Shown here in pieces: positions 25,037 to 34,600 of a stretch of DNA of 35,287 nt. Location of the stretch: contig JAGVUR010000149.1 of the NCBI GenBank assembly GCA_019136135.1, positions 1 through 35,287 of the forward strand. Reading direction: 5' to 3'. The number at the start of each line of letters is the position of its first letter. The stretch's first letter is position 1. Position numbers and translations under genes: made by a program. Source of the DNA: Verrucomicrobiota bacterium (GTDB lineage: Bacteria > Verrucomicrobiota > Lentisphaeria > Oligosphaerales > Oligosphaeraceae). Below the pieces are notes generated by a model that ran no database searches, had not been told where the DNA came from, and was given only the letters and a program-made list of their open reading frames with translations.

Positions 25037-27619
25037 ATGTTCACTCATCGAAGACTGCCCCTTCTCTGCGCCAGCCTTCTGGCCGCAACTTCCATCGCCG
25101 CATTCGCACAGGGAAAACAGCCAGAGAAGGAGATTCCTCCGAAAACGGCGGTAGAAGTCGGCGAGAAGTTCCCTTGGTCGGGAGGGACAATCGACACCAG
25201 CATCACTCTTCCCGACGTACCCGAAACCCTGCGCTGGTCCCACAAGGACAACGCAGGAATCTCGCCAAGAACCTTCCTCAAGGACTGGACCGGCCCCTGG
25301 AACGCAATCCAATTCCACCTCTATTCCCACAAGGCGACCAATTCCAGGTTCATCTTATACTTCTCCTCGTCGAATCCAGCCACCGAGGGAATGGATTACT
25401 ACTCCATTATGATCACGTTGAATTTCACCGGCTGGAAAACCTTCCAACTCCATCTTAAGGAGCTGGGCGTCAACCGCATTCCACTAGGTTTTGACCAGAT
25501 TACCGGGGTCAACTTCTCCGCTAGCGGGTGGGGAAACACACCGGATCCCGAAGCCGTCGTCAACATCACCCCAATACAACTCGTCTACCTGCCCCCCGTC
25601 CAAGGACCGAGACTGACAGACGAGGAGTTCTTCAGCCTAATCAACCTGGACTTCCCAGGACTGCAAAACGTCAAAAGCGCAGTCGAAAACAACGATCTCG
25701 CCCTCGCAAAGAAGGAATTCGTCAAACACATCAAGGCCAGGGAAAAACCTGTTTGGCACTTCGATTGGAGAAAATTCAACGACCCGGAATCCCGAATCAA
25801 GGGGTACAACACGGCGGGCGCGGACAAAGTCGTCAACAATCTCCTCTCGTCATGTGGCATAGAACACCAGTTCGGTGAGGAAATCGACTGGTCGATCAAC
25901 CCGACAAAGCTCAAGTACTCGGAATGGACCTGGCAGCTCTCCAGGCACCCGTTCTGGCAAACGCTGGGACGCGCATACTGGGCAACTGGCGACGAAAAGT
26001 ACGCAGAGGCATACGTCAGGCAAATCCGTTCCTGGATCACCTCCAACCCAGTCCCGCAGAACAGCTCCGGAAACACCGTCGGATCACGCTGGAGAACCAT
26101 CGAGACAGGCATCCGTATGCTGGGATCATGGCCGGCGTCCTTCTTCTATTTCCTCGGATCGCCAAGCTTTGACGACGAATCGATCATCATGGTCGTCAAG
26201 TCTTTCCACGAACACGCCACACACCTGAGGACCCACCCCCAAAGCAACAACTGGCTCTGCATGGAAATGAACGGACTCTTCCATGTCGCAACGCTGTTCC
26301 CCGAATTCAAAAACTCACAGGAATGGGGAGAATACTCAGCAAAACGGCTCTATGACGAAATGGAAATTCAAGTCTATCCTGACGGCGCACAGGTCGAACT
26401 CGCACCGGGTTACCATGGGGTCTCGCTCAGCAACTTCATGGGAACATTCAACCTGGCGAAAGTCAATGAAGTCGATCTGCCCAACGATTATGTGGCAAGA
26501 TTGGAAAACATGTACGGAATGTACCTCAACACAGCCTCGCCACAAGGTCATTGCCCACCGCTGAACGACTCCGGCTGGACAGGAGCAAGAGGCGTTCTCA
26601 AGACGGCCTCCACCCTCTTCCCACATCGAAAGGACTTCCTCTACTTCGCCACGATGGGCAAGGAAGGCGAACCACCTGCCTTCACATCGACCTGGATGCC
26701 CTACGCTGGCTGGTACTCGATGAGATCAGATTGGTCCCCCGAAGGAACCTACCTCCACTTCGAAGTCGGTCCTTTCGGAGCAGGACACCAACACGAAGAC
26801 AAACTATCATTCGTCATCGTGGCATATGGCCAACGGCTACTCGTGGAAGGCGGTGTCTATGCCTACGACTCATCCCAATGGAGAAAGTACGTCCTCTCGG
26901 CAAGGGCCCATAACATCGTCAGAGTCGACGGACTCGACCAAAACAGACGATCCACAAGAGACTACAACTTGGTCACCGAACCACTAAAAAACACATGGAT
27001 CACAAACAAGACGTTCGACTACGGAGTCGGACGATATGACGAGGGATTCGGGCGAGATCGCGCCCTCAAGGTCACCCATGAACGGGCAATCCTGTTCGTC
27101 AAGCCAAACTACTGGATCGTCCTGGACCACTTCATCCCAAACGACGACAAGCCACACACATACACATCATGGTTCCATTACAACACGGAAAAGTCCTCGC
27201 CTGTCGAAAACCTCGAGAACGCCTACATCTCGGCTGAACCAGAATCGCCCAACTTGGTCATCGCCCCGCTTAATCCAAAAGACCTGGATGCAACGATCAT
27301 CCTGGGACAGGAAGAACCGGAAGTGCAAGGCTGGGTCCCCGCACGAGGATACGAATGCAGACCCGTGGCAACGCCGACCTATACACGCACAGGAGATGGA
27401 CAAATCCTCGAACCATGGATATTCTACCCGCTCCAGAAAGACCAGGGCAACCCAATCAAATCCATCACGCAACCGGAAATCGGAGCCTATCTTATCTCGT
27501 TCGTTGATGGAGCACAACACTTGCTCAAAGTCAAAATCGACAACGAGAAGATCGTCTCAGTCAACATGACGATCACGGACAAAGACGGGAATGTCTCCTC
27601 CGCAATCGTCGTAGAATAA
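25037..27619 (+). CDS. Secreted heparinase II/III family protein (polysaccharide lyase-like)
   Basis: This is a second probable uronan lyase of 860 residues. A signal peptide (MFTHRRLPLLCASLLAATSI...AFAQ) is followed by a beta-rich, CBM-like domain to about residue 185. An alpha/alpha toroid at about 190-540 contains RTIETGIRMLGSW and NNWLCMEMNGLFHVATLFPEF, typical of heparinase II/III N-terminal domains. The C-terminal beta-sandwich begins with the signature GPFGAGHQHEDKLSFVI (H584 and H586), then GQRLLVEGGVYAYD. Such enzymes cleave heparin-like, alginate or other uronic-acid polymers; the substrate here is not determinable. AAGGAG about seven bases upstream supports ATG 25037. It differs from the 9647 gene in lacking the CBM6-like tail. 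The GHL10 gene follows after 21 bp, probably co-transcribed. Confidence 0.87.
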   Translation: MFTHRRLPLLCASLLAATSIAAFAQGKQPEKEIPPKTAVEVGEKFPWSGGTIDTSITLPDVPETLRWSHKDNAGISPRTFLKDWTGPWNAIQFHLYSHKATNSRFILYFSSSNPATEGMDYYSIMITLNFTGWKTFQLHLKELGVNRIPLGFDQITGVNFSASGWGNTPDPEAVVNITPIQLVYLPPVQGPRLTDEEFFSLINLDFPGLQNVKSAVENNDLALAKKEFVKHIKAREKPVWHFDWRKFNDPESRIKGYNTAGADKVVNNLLSSCGIEHQFGEEIDWSINPTKLKYSEWTWQLSRHPFWQTLGRAYWATGDEKYAEAYVRQIRSWITSNPVPQNSSGNTVGSRWRTIETGIRMLGSWPASFFYFLGSPSFDDESIIMVVKSFHEHATHLRTHPQSNNWLCMEMNGLFHVATLFPEFKNSQEWGEYSAKRLYDEMEIQVYPDGAQVELAPGYHGVSLSNFMGTFNLAKVNEVDLPNDYVARLENMYGMYLNTASPQGHCPPLNDSGWTGARGVLKTASTLFPHRKDFLYFATMGKEGEPPAFTSTWMPYAGWYSMRSDWSPEGTYLHFEVGPFGAGHQHEDKLSFVIVAYGQRLLVEGGVYAYDSSQWRKYVLSARAHNIVRVDGLDQNRRSTRDYNLVTEPLKNTWITNKTFDYGVGRYDEGFGRDRALKVTHERAILFVKPNYWIVLDHFIPNDDKPHTYTSWFHYNTEKSSPVENLENAYISAEPESPNLVIAPLNPKDLDATIILGQEEPEVQGWVPARGYECRPVATPTYTRTGDGQILEPWIFYPLQKDQGNPIKSITQPEIGAYLISFVDGAQHLLKVKIDNEKIVSVNMTITDKDGNVSSAIVVE

Positions 27620-27640
27620 CTCTAAACGAAGGTCTTGAAC

Positions 27641-28096
27641 ATGAAAAACTTCCTATCCCTAGCACTCTTGGCATGCCTAGCCGTCGCGCCGTCATCATTC
27701 GCCCAGTCTGTCGCCATCATGAAGGGCGTCCGCAGGGAAGGAAGCGCTTCGCAAGGCGAACTTGACAGCCATGCCAACAGGGTCAAGGCAAGGCTGGAAA
27801 CATTGGGCGTCAAGGCAACCTTCGTCCCTGACCTCAACATCAAGCCTGATAGCCTGAAGTCAATAAAGATCGCCATCTTCCCATACAACGCGCCACTGCT
27901 GGAAAACGACGCCAAGACAATCGGCGATTTCGTCGCCAACGGGGGCAAGCTGTTCGTATTCTACACCAATGACGAATACCTGGCAAAACTCCTGGACATC
28001 GAGAAGCCGAAGTACTATCCTGGAGCACAATTCGGCTCCCCTGCAGCGGTGACCACTGCAAAACAGCTCCGCCAAAGGCCTCGCAAGATGGATTGA
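27641..28096 (+). CDS. Frameshifted GHL10 gene, 5' part (signal peptide and GATase-like domain)
   Basis: This 151-residue frame begins with a signal peptide (MKNFLSLALLACLAVAPSSFAQ) and a Rossmann-like domain resembling class I glutamine-amidotransferase/ThuA-like domains (IKIAIFPYNAPLL, FVANGGKLFVFYTNDEYL). Coherent protein sequence ends near residue 140 (SPAAVTTA); the last eleven residues look like out-of-frame translation before TGA at 28094-28096. The protein continues in the +1 frame, which is open from 28053 (NSSAKGLARWIDKDGKELGY), so one extra base, most simply in AAAA at 28060-28063, splits the gene. GAAGG upstream supports ATG 27641; an in-frame TTG six bases earlier is rejected. 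Together with the next entry it would encode about 953 residues. It may be a recent pseudogene, a sequencing error or, less likely, programmed frameshifting. Confidence 0.75.
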   Translation: MKNFLSLALLACLAVAPSSFAQSVAIMKGVRREGSASQGELDSHANRVKARLETLGVKATFVPDLNIKPDSLKSIKIAIFPYNAPLLENDAKTIGDFVANGGKLFVFYTNDEYLAKLLDIEKPKYYPGAQFGSPAAVTTAKQLRQRPRKMD

Positions 28097-28151
28097 CAAG
28101 GACGGGAAGGAACTGGGATACAATGCGGCGACAATCTCGAAAAACGGAGTC

Positions 28152-30503
28152 GTGTTCGCACACACATACCTCGACCAGGATCCAATGCAAGGAGCGAAAT
28201 TCCTCTTCGCAATCGTAGCCGACGCAGATCCGCAGGCATGGCCAAATGCCGCTAAATCGGCAATCGACAATGCCGGGGTATTCGTTGGCGAAAACTCGTT
28301 CCATGACCTGAAAAAACGAATCGACAACGCCAACAACGACGATGCAAGAAAGCTCGCCTACCAGGCAGACAAGCTCCTGCAAAACGCAAAGCTGGCGCAA
28401 AGCAGCAAAAAATACCCGGAGGCGGTCGACTTGGCACAACAAGCAGATGTCGCCATCAAAAACGCCTACGCCCAAACGATTCCGCCTAGACGCGGGGAAC
28501 TCAGGGGGGCATGGATCCATTCCGCATACGGAATCTCAGATTGGGGATGGGACAAGACAATCAAGACCCTAGCCGAAAACGGGTTCAACGCAGTCTTCCC
28601 AAACATGCTCTGGGGTTACGTCGCAGACTACGAAAGCGATGTCCTCCCAAGACACCCGGCCGTAAAAACAAGAGGAGACCAAATCAAGCTCTGCCTCGAA
28701 GCCTGCGAAAAATACGGAGTCGAAATGCACGTCTGGAAAGTCTGCTGGAACATGGGATACCATACCCCGCCTGAACTGATCAAGAAAATGCAGGACGCCA
28801 ACAGGACACAACTAAAACTCGATGGCTCGCAAACCAGGTACCTCGCGCCGCATATCCCGGAAAACCTACAGCTGGAAATTGAAGCAATGCTCGAAATCGT
28901 CCGGAAATACAAGGTGCATGGAATACATTTCGACTATATCAGGTACCCGGACAGCAGCACGGATTTCTCAGGATCGGCAAAACTCGAATTCGAGAAATTC
29001 CTCGGAAAACAAGTCGAAAACTGGCCGAAGGACTGTGCGCCAAACGGCAAGTACAGGACGAAATACAACGAGTGGCGACGAAACAACATCACCCAATTGG
29101 TCAAGAACGTCTATCCGAAGGCAAAGGAAATCAGAAGCGACATTCAAGTTTCCGCAGCTGTCTTCATCAATTGGGAATCCGCCAAGAACTCAATCGCGCA
29201 GGACCCTGTCGATTGGCTTGACAACAACTACCTCGATTTCATCTGCCCAATGAATTACACGGCAAATGATCACCAAATGCTCCAGAGAATCACAACAAAC
29301 CAATTGAAGGCAACACAAAACCGAATCCCGCTATACGCAGGACTCGGGTCGTACCAGCATGCGGACCCAGCCTCGACGGCACACCAGATCGACATCGTCA
29401 GAAAAGCAGGAGCCGATGGATTCATCTGCTTCCAGCATGATTCCAGATTCGCAACCCAATTCCTGCCGAATCTCAAAGGCAACGCAACAAGCAGCAACCC
29501 AGGCACTCTGCTCCCACACCACTCGCCCTACGCAACGTTCACGTTCAAGGCAAAAAAAGAATACGAATTCAAGGATATCTTCAAGGTCAACGAAGCAGTC
29601 AACGTCACTGCCGCATTCCCCAAAAACACAAGATTCAGAAAGCATTTGCAAGTCAATATCCTCAAAAACGGATATCACGTCCAAAACCAACCCGATATCA
29701 AAACCTCAAGAACCAGAACTGACGTAAAATGCCATTTCATCACGCAAGAACCAGGTGACTACAGAATCGAAATCACGGACAACGAAACCATACTCGCACG
29801 AAGCCAAACAATCAAAATCCTTGACGACGAGGCCTTCAAGGAAAGAGTCTCAAGGGAAGGCCCCCCGCTATTCAGGTATGACGGCAAGGTCAGGGTCGCA
29901 GTATGGCAAGACAACGCATACGGAGCAACATACATCCTAAATGAACTCTTGAATGACAATGTGTTCGACGCAGCGCCATTGCATAACCTCAAGCCGACTT
30001 CCCTCAAGCCGTGCCAAGTGATCATCCTGCCGCAACCACGACAAAACTCAACGCTGTTCAAATCCGAGGAAACTACGAAAATCCTGCAGGATTACATCAA
30101 CAAGGGAGGCGCCATCATCACAACCCATGCCATGGTCGGAACCAGGGGATTCATCAACATCGCACCGCTTGTCGTAGCAACAGTCGACGACAAGCCCGCC
30201 CAAATCAGCACCTGGAAAACAAACCGAAGACACGAAATCGCAAGAAACCTCCCAACGGATGACATCCAGTCGACGTTCGTGGACATGATCACCATGAAGC
30301 CTGGACGCGCGGGTACGGCTGTCGCAACGACCTCAAGCGGACTACCGACCATCGTCGCAGGGAAAGTTGGACGTGGACGATATATCGCCTGCGGACTAGG
30401 GCTGGGCATCGGACGAAATGACAAGGATGCAAAACTCTCCGAAGAAGACATTCAGCTCCTCCATAACATGGTCTACTGGTCCGCAGGACTCAGGCTCAGA
30501 TGA
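28152..30503 (+). CDS. Frameshifted GHL10 gene, 3' part: glycosyl hydrolase-like 10 (family 10 glycosylhydrolase, PF02638-type)
   Basis: The frame is open from 28053, with a possible internal GTG start at 28152, but the product probably belongs to the gene starting at 27641. Residues about 115-430 match the GHL10 TIM-barrel family: RGAWIHSAYG, FNAVFPNMLWGYVADY, VHGIHFDYIRYPD and DFICPMNYTAND. Members act on bacterial or plant glycans; one branch is linked to peptidoglycan or exopolysaccharide deacetylation/hydrolysis, so the reaction is uncertain. A beta-sandwich region follows, then a C-terminal GATase/ThuA-like domain (RVAVWQDNAYGATYILNEL, KPCQVIILPQPRQ, INKGGAIITTHA). The layout is therefore GATase-like, GHL10, GATase-like. 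The stop overlaps the next gene's start (ATGA), implying translational coupling. Confidence 0.82.
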   Translation: MFAHTYLDQDPMQGAKFLFAIVADADPQAWPNAAKSAIDNAGVFVGENSFHDLKKRIDNANNDDARKLAYQADKLLQNAKLAQSSKKYPEAVDLAQQADVAIKNAYAQTIPPRRGELRGAWIHSAYGISDWGWDKTIKTLAENGFNAVFPNMLWGYVADYESDVLPRHPAVKTRGDQIKLCLEACEKYGVEMHVWKVCWNMGYHTPPELIKKMQDANRTQLKLDGSQTRYLAPHIPENLQLEIEAMLEIVRKYKVHGIHFDYIRYPDSSTDFSGSAKLEFEKFLGKQVENWPKDCAPNGKYRTKYNEWRRNNITQLVKNVYPKAKEIRSDIQVSAAVFINWESAKNSIAQDPVDWLDNNYLDFICPMNYTANDHQMLQRITTNQLKATQNRIPLYAGLGSYQHADPASTAHQIDIVRKAGADGFICFQHDSRFATQFLPNLKGNATSSNPGTLLPHHSPYATFTFKAKKEYEFKDIFKVNEAVNVTAAFPKNTRFRKHLQVNILKNGYHVQNQPDIKTSRTRTDVKCHFITQEPGDYRIEITDNETILARSQTIKILDDEAFKERVSREGPPLFRYDGKVRVAVWQDNAYGATYILNELLNDNVFDAAPLHNLKPTSLKPCQVIILPQPRQNSTLFKSEETTKILQDYINKGGAIITTHAMVGTRGFINIAPLVVATVDDKPAQISTWKTNRRHEIARNLPTDDIQSTFVDMITMKPGRAGTAVATTSSGLPTIVAGKVGRGRYIACGLGLGIGRNDKDAKLSEEDIQLLHNMVYWSAGLRLR

Positions 30504-31306
30504 GAAGGCGACTCCTAATCCTTTCCCTCTTCGCCGCAATCCTGACGACTTCGGCGCGACAGCTGAGTCCCTCGCTCCAACTCGAAGGCGCCTTGTCAAT
30601 CTACAGGGCAACAACGTTCCTCCTGGAAAACCAACGGCAAAATGGTTCCTGGCAGGACAGCCCGGAACTGACGGCGCTTGCGACTAACGCGCTGCAGGTC
30701 TCGGCAAAACTTGACGAACCGAAGATCGCGGCAGCCATCGCAGTCGCCATCGCTTTCCTGAAATCAAATGTACCGCAGGAAAACGACTGGCAACGGGCAA
30801 TCGTCGCAAGACCTTTCCTTATCGAGGCAAAACGAGACCTCCCCCACAAGCGATTCGCAGAAAAACTCCTCGAAACACTCGCGAAAAATCCCAATAACTT
30901 CCCTCCGGAAGCTCTTCCCTGGATTATAGACGCTTCGCTGCAAGCGAATTTCACAACATTCGCATTCCCGCAAGATCAGCTCGACAAGCTCCCGGGCCCA
31001 ATCAGATTCTCGATCGAGTTCACGATACGACCTGCCCCCACAAAGGACCAACTCCAAAACGCTCGAAACGCAACTCGACTCCTCAACTGGTCGACCACCC
31101 CACTCGAACAAACCTATTGGGCGGGCAGAGCCCTCCACGCATGGGACGTGGCATTCGCCCCCGCAAATGATCATTGGCAAGCAGATATCCTAAACGCACT
31201 CCTCATGCGACAAGCAGGAAGCGGAGCCTGGAACGCTGAAACGCAATACGAAACCGCAAAGAATACTGCCATCGCAATCCTAACTGAAATCATCTGCCTC
31301 CAATAA
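30500..31306 (+). CDS. Secreted small alpha/alpha-toroid (terpenoid-cyclase-like fold) protein
   Basis: The 268-residue product has a signal peptide (MRRRLLILSLFAAILTTSA). It also has two repeats of the kind found in squalene-cyclase/prenyltransferase-like toroids: ATTFLLENQRQNGSWQDS near residue 38 and LLMRQAGSGAWNAETQYETA near 236, each with the Q-x-x-G-x-W pattern. Catalytic DxDD-type motifs of true cyclases are absent, so a binding or glycan-active role is more likely; related folds occur in pectate-lyase-like and alpha-2-macroglobulin-like domains. It is short, so the toroid may be incomplete. The start codon overlaps the GHL10 stop (ATGA). This is the last gene of the plus-strand run from rimO. 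Function is unknown. Confidence 0.68.
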   Translation: MRRRLLILSLFAAILTTSARQLSPSLQLEGALSIYRATTFLLENQRQNGSWQDSPELTALATNALQVSAKLDEPKIAAAIAVAIAFLKSNVPQENDWQRAIVARPFLIEAKRDLPHKRFAEKLLETLAKNPNNFPPEALPWIIDASLQANFTTFAFPQDQLDKLPGPIRFSIEFTIRPAPTKDQLQNARNATRLLNWSTTPLEQTYWAGRALHAWDVAFAPANDHWQADILNALLMRQAGSGAWNAETQYETAKNTAIAILTEIICLQ

Positions 31307-31687
31307 CAGAAGCAACGACAACATCCCGCCGGTGACAACCTCCGCGAAAACTAGTTCTTCGCATCGCACAGCGCAAATACGAGCATCCCGGGTGCCCATA
31401 CCTAAAGCCATCGTCTTCTGCAGCAGGGCAAATCTGGGCGACTGGCCTGGCTGGGGCTTTGTCATGTTTAGCCGCTTTAGCGGCGACACCGCCTGAGTAC
31501 GAGCACCCCGGGTGTTCGTACCTAACCAAAATTCCGACTTTTTGGGGATTGACCAGTTATAATAAAGGAATCGACGTGGGATGATTTGACTATAAACGGA
31601 GAAGATGGTAAACTAGAAGATTCCTTGTTTTGCTGGCTGATGCCAATAAAACTTATAGCTCGCCGATTCACCAGTCGGAGGATTATT
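31307..31687. other. Intergenic region: repeat pair and leader of the HzsA-like gene
   Basis: The first part holds two palindromic repeat copies 120 bp apart (31377 and 31497). A perfect TATAAT at 31558-31563 lies without a clear -35 box, about 125 bp upstream of the GTG start. The leader contains an 8-bp inverted repeat (AAGGAATC near 31565-31572 with GATTCCTT near 31618-31625). No coding sequence is convincing; an in-frame TTG at 31586 would extend the next gene but lacks a ribosome-binding site. Confidence 0.5.
31377..31521. repeat. Palindromic repeat pair (copies 5 and 6) with 120-bp unit
   Basis: Cores at 31377-31401 (ATACGAGCATCC, C, GGGTGCCCATAC) and 31497-31521 (GTACGAGCACCC, C, GGGTGTTCGTAC) flank a unit closely related to that at 13986-14252. 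It includes CAGGGCAAATCTGGGCGAC, GCCTGGCTGGGGCTTTG and GCCGCTTTAGCGGCGAC. Some substitutions occur in both arms of the hairpin, for example the outer G-C pair is A with C in copy 5 and position 20 is T opposite A in copy 6. Confidence 0.88.
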
Positions 31688-34600
31688 GTGAAACGGATTC
31701 TTTTTCTTTTATTTGCGGCAATGATTCCGCTATGTGGCGAAGGCGTGTCCTGGTCTTCGCGGATCCTTGAAGGTTTTTCGATGATGGAGGAACTGAAAGG
31801 AGTATCCGAGGAGGCGATTGCGTCGTCAGGCCTGTTCCTCAAAGGGTCGAAAGCGATTCCGATTTCGGCGGATGTCAGTGGCTTGAAGTGGATTTGGCTG
31901 AAATCCGGCGTTGGTGGAGACGGAAGCGGCGGGGACCACTCCTGCTGGCTGAACCCGAAACTGGTCGGAACAGACGGCAAGGAGATCGATGCGACGACGG
32001 TCGGCGTGGCCTGGAACAGCATCGAATGGCAGAAATTGTTCGTCAACAAGGCGCTTGGTGGCGGTGCATTCAACATTGGCGGCGATCAGTACACCTCCGG
32101 CTGGTGGGCTCATGCGGTTGGCTATCTCGGCATTCGACTGGACGGCAAGTACGTCAAGTTCAGCAGCCTTGTGGGCAACAACGGAAATGCCCATGCCTCC
32201 AAGTACTCGGATTTCTTCATCTACCGAACGTTGCCGCGCAAAACCCTGGAGGGCATTGTCGCCGAAACGTTGGCAACGGAATTCACACAAATGGAAACCT
32301 GGCTTCAAGCCGATTTCGACAAGGCGCAGGGCGGTCATCTCGCACTGCTGGAAACAGGCGCAGAAATGCCAAGGAAACTACGGGAACTGATCAACAGTCA
32401 TGCCAATCGGCTAGGCGTGGCAAAGGCTCCATTCGTAACAAGACTCGGGGCAATTGTCGAAGACACCAACCAACTTGCCAAGTTGCTCGACCTCTATCGT
32501 GACGTCCGCGAGGCGACCTCAATCGTGGAGCAAGCAGATGAAGCACTGGCATTTGCCAAAAAAACGCTTGAATTCGTTGAGGTGTCTCGAAAGCTACCAG
32601 AATTCAGTGCGGCACTTGACAAATTGTATGCGCAGGCAAAGGAGATTCCCAATCGTGAAGACGGCAATTGGAATGCCCTGTTGGCAGACGCGAAGGCGCT
32701 GAGACGGCAAATCATTTTCGCCCATCCCGCCTTGGACTTCAAGGACTTGCTGATCAACAAGCAACCCCCAACAAGGTATTCGCACCAGTGCGACCAGTAC
32801 CTGGGGCGACACAGCAGACCAGGTCCCGGACTGGTAATCCTGAAAAACTGGAAGTCCCCAAAGCCACAAGAAATAACCTTGCTGGAAGAGAAACTGCCTT
32901 TGGGAAGCGTCGCGCACCCCGACTTGTCCTTTGACGGAAAGCACATTCTCTTTTCCTATTGCGACCATACGGTCAACCCCGATTCGCATCGCCAATTCTT
33001 CATTTGGGAAATCGGCGTTGACGGCAATGGACTTCGCCAATTGACCGGCGGCAAGGACGACGACTTCGCCACCTGGGATGGACGCAAGACAGTCTTGCCT
33101 GAGGACTACGATCCTTGCTACCTCCCCAACGGACAAATCGTCTTCATCTCAACCCGTTGCTCATCATTCGGACGCTGCCACTGGACACGCTACAACCCCT
33201 CCTACCTACTGCACATCATGGACGGAGACGGCAAAAACAAGAGACTTCTCTCCTTCGGAGAAGCCAACGAGTGGGATCCAAGCGTGCTGCCCGATGGACG
33301 AATCATCTACACGCGCTGGGACTACATCAACAGGCACGATACATTCTACCAAAGCCTCTGGACCATGCACCCAGACGGAACAGGAACAGCTCACTTCTAC
33401 GGAAACTATACGATCAACCCTTGCATGCAGGCAGAAGCAAGAGGAATACCTGACTCGAGAAAAGTAATCTGCACGGCGATGGCACACCATAGCTACACAG
33501 CAGGCTCAATCATTCACATCGACCCGCTGAAAGGCGAGGACGGACCTGAACCTTTGACAAGACTCACGCCGGAAGTCCGTTTCCCGGAAACAGAAGGATG
33601 GCCGCAAACCTGCTATAATTCGCCATGGCCGCTGAACGAAGACCTGACATTGGCAGCCTACTGCCCAGAACCACTGACCATACAGGGAAAAATCCAATCG
33701 GCCAATGCCTATAGAATCGTGCTGATTGACAGCCTGGGCGGACGGGAGGAGATCTACAGCGACCCGAACGTGTCATGCGTCTCGCCAATCCCACTTTGCC
33801 CGCGAGAAAAACCACCCGTGGTCGCATCCTTGATCACAGACGAGGCAATCAAGGAAATGCGACCCGCAATGGTCTTCATCCAAGACGCGAATATCGGAAA
33901 AGTCGACTTTGGCTCGCGTGTCAAATCCTTGAGATTGAATGAGATACTTGGTCAACCAACACCTGCGGTGCCCCACCGTGGAGCCGTACGCCAGGAAATC
34001 GTGAAACGAGTCTTGGGAACGGTTCCCGTCCGAGATGACGGATCCGCATTCTTCAGGATGCCAGCAGGAAAACCAATACAATTGCAGGCATTGGACGAAG
34101 ACGGACTCGCCGTAATGACCATGCGCACATTCATCTACGCACAACCTGGCGAACTGGTCAGCTGCATCGGATGCCACGAAGAACGAAGGAGAACTGCTGC
34201 AAGAGCCGGAAAACTCCCAACGCACATCGACTCAATCAAGCCGCTGGAAGACCAGGAAAAATACGAGGGCGGCTTTAGCTACATGAGATCCGTACAACCC
34301 GTGCTTGATAGATATTGTATCTCATGCCATGGACTCGGAAAGGCGACGCAAAAACTCGACCTCAGAGGAACCATAGTCGCACGGCCAATCGACGGATACC
34401 CAGAGTATCCGCAAGAAACCGCCGTGGCAACTTCATACAACGAGATGGCGAATCGAAAAGACCTGTTCCGCCTCGCTCAACGCAACGAGGAAACAGGCCG
34501 AAGCATCCCACGGGATTACTTCGGCCATTCCGGAACCCTTGCAAAACGTTTGCTAGATGACCATTGCCGTGAATTGCTGGCTGACAAAACATCATTGGAA

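Noticed and set aside
31586..31687. Upstream TTG start (31586) for the HzsA-related protein
   Set aside because: GTG 31688 has GGAGG at ideal spacing and begins directly with a signal peptide; the upstream extension has neither.
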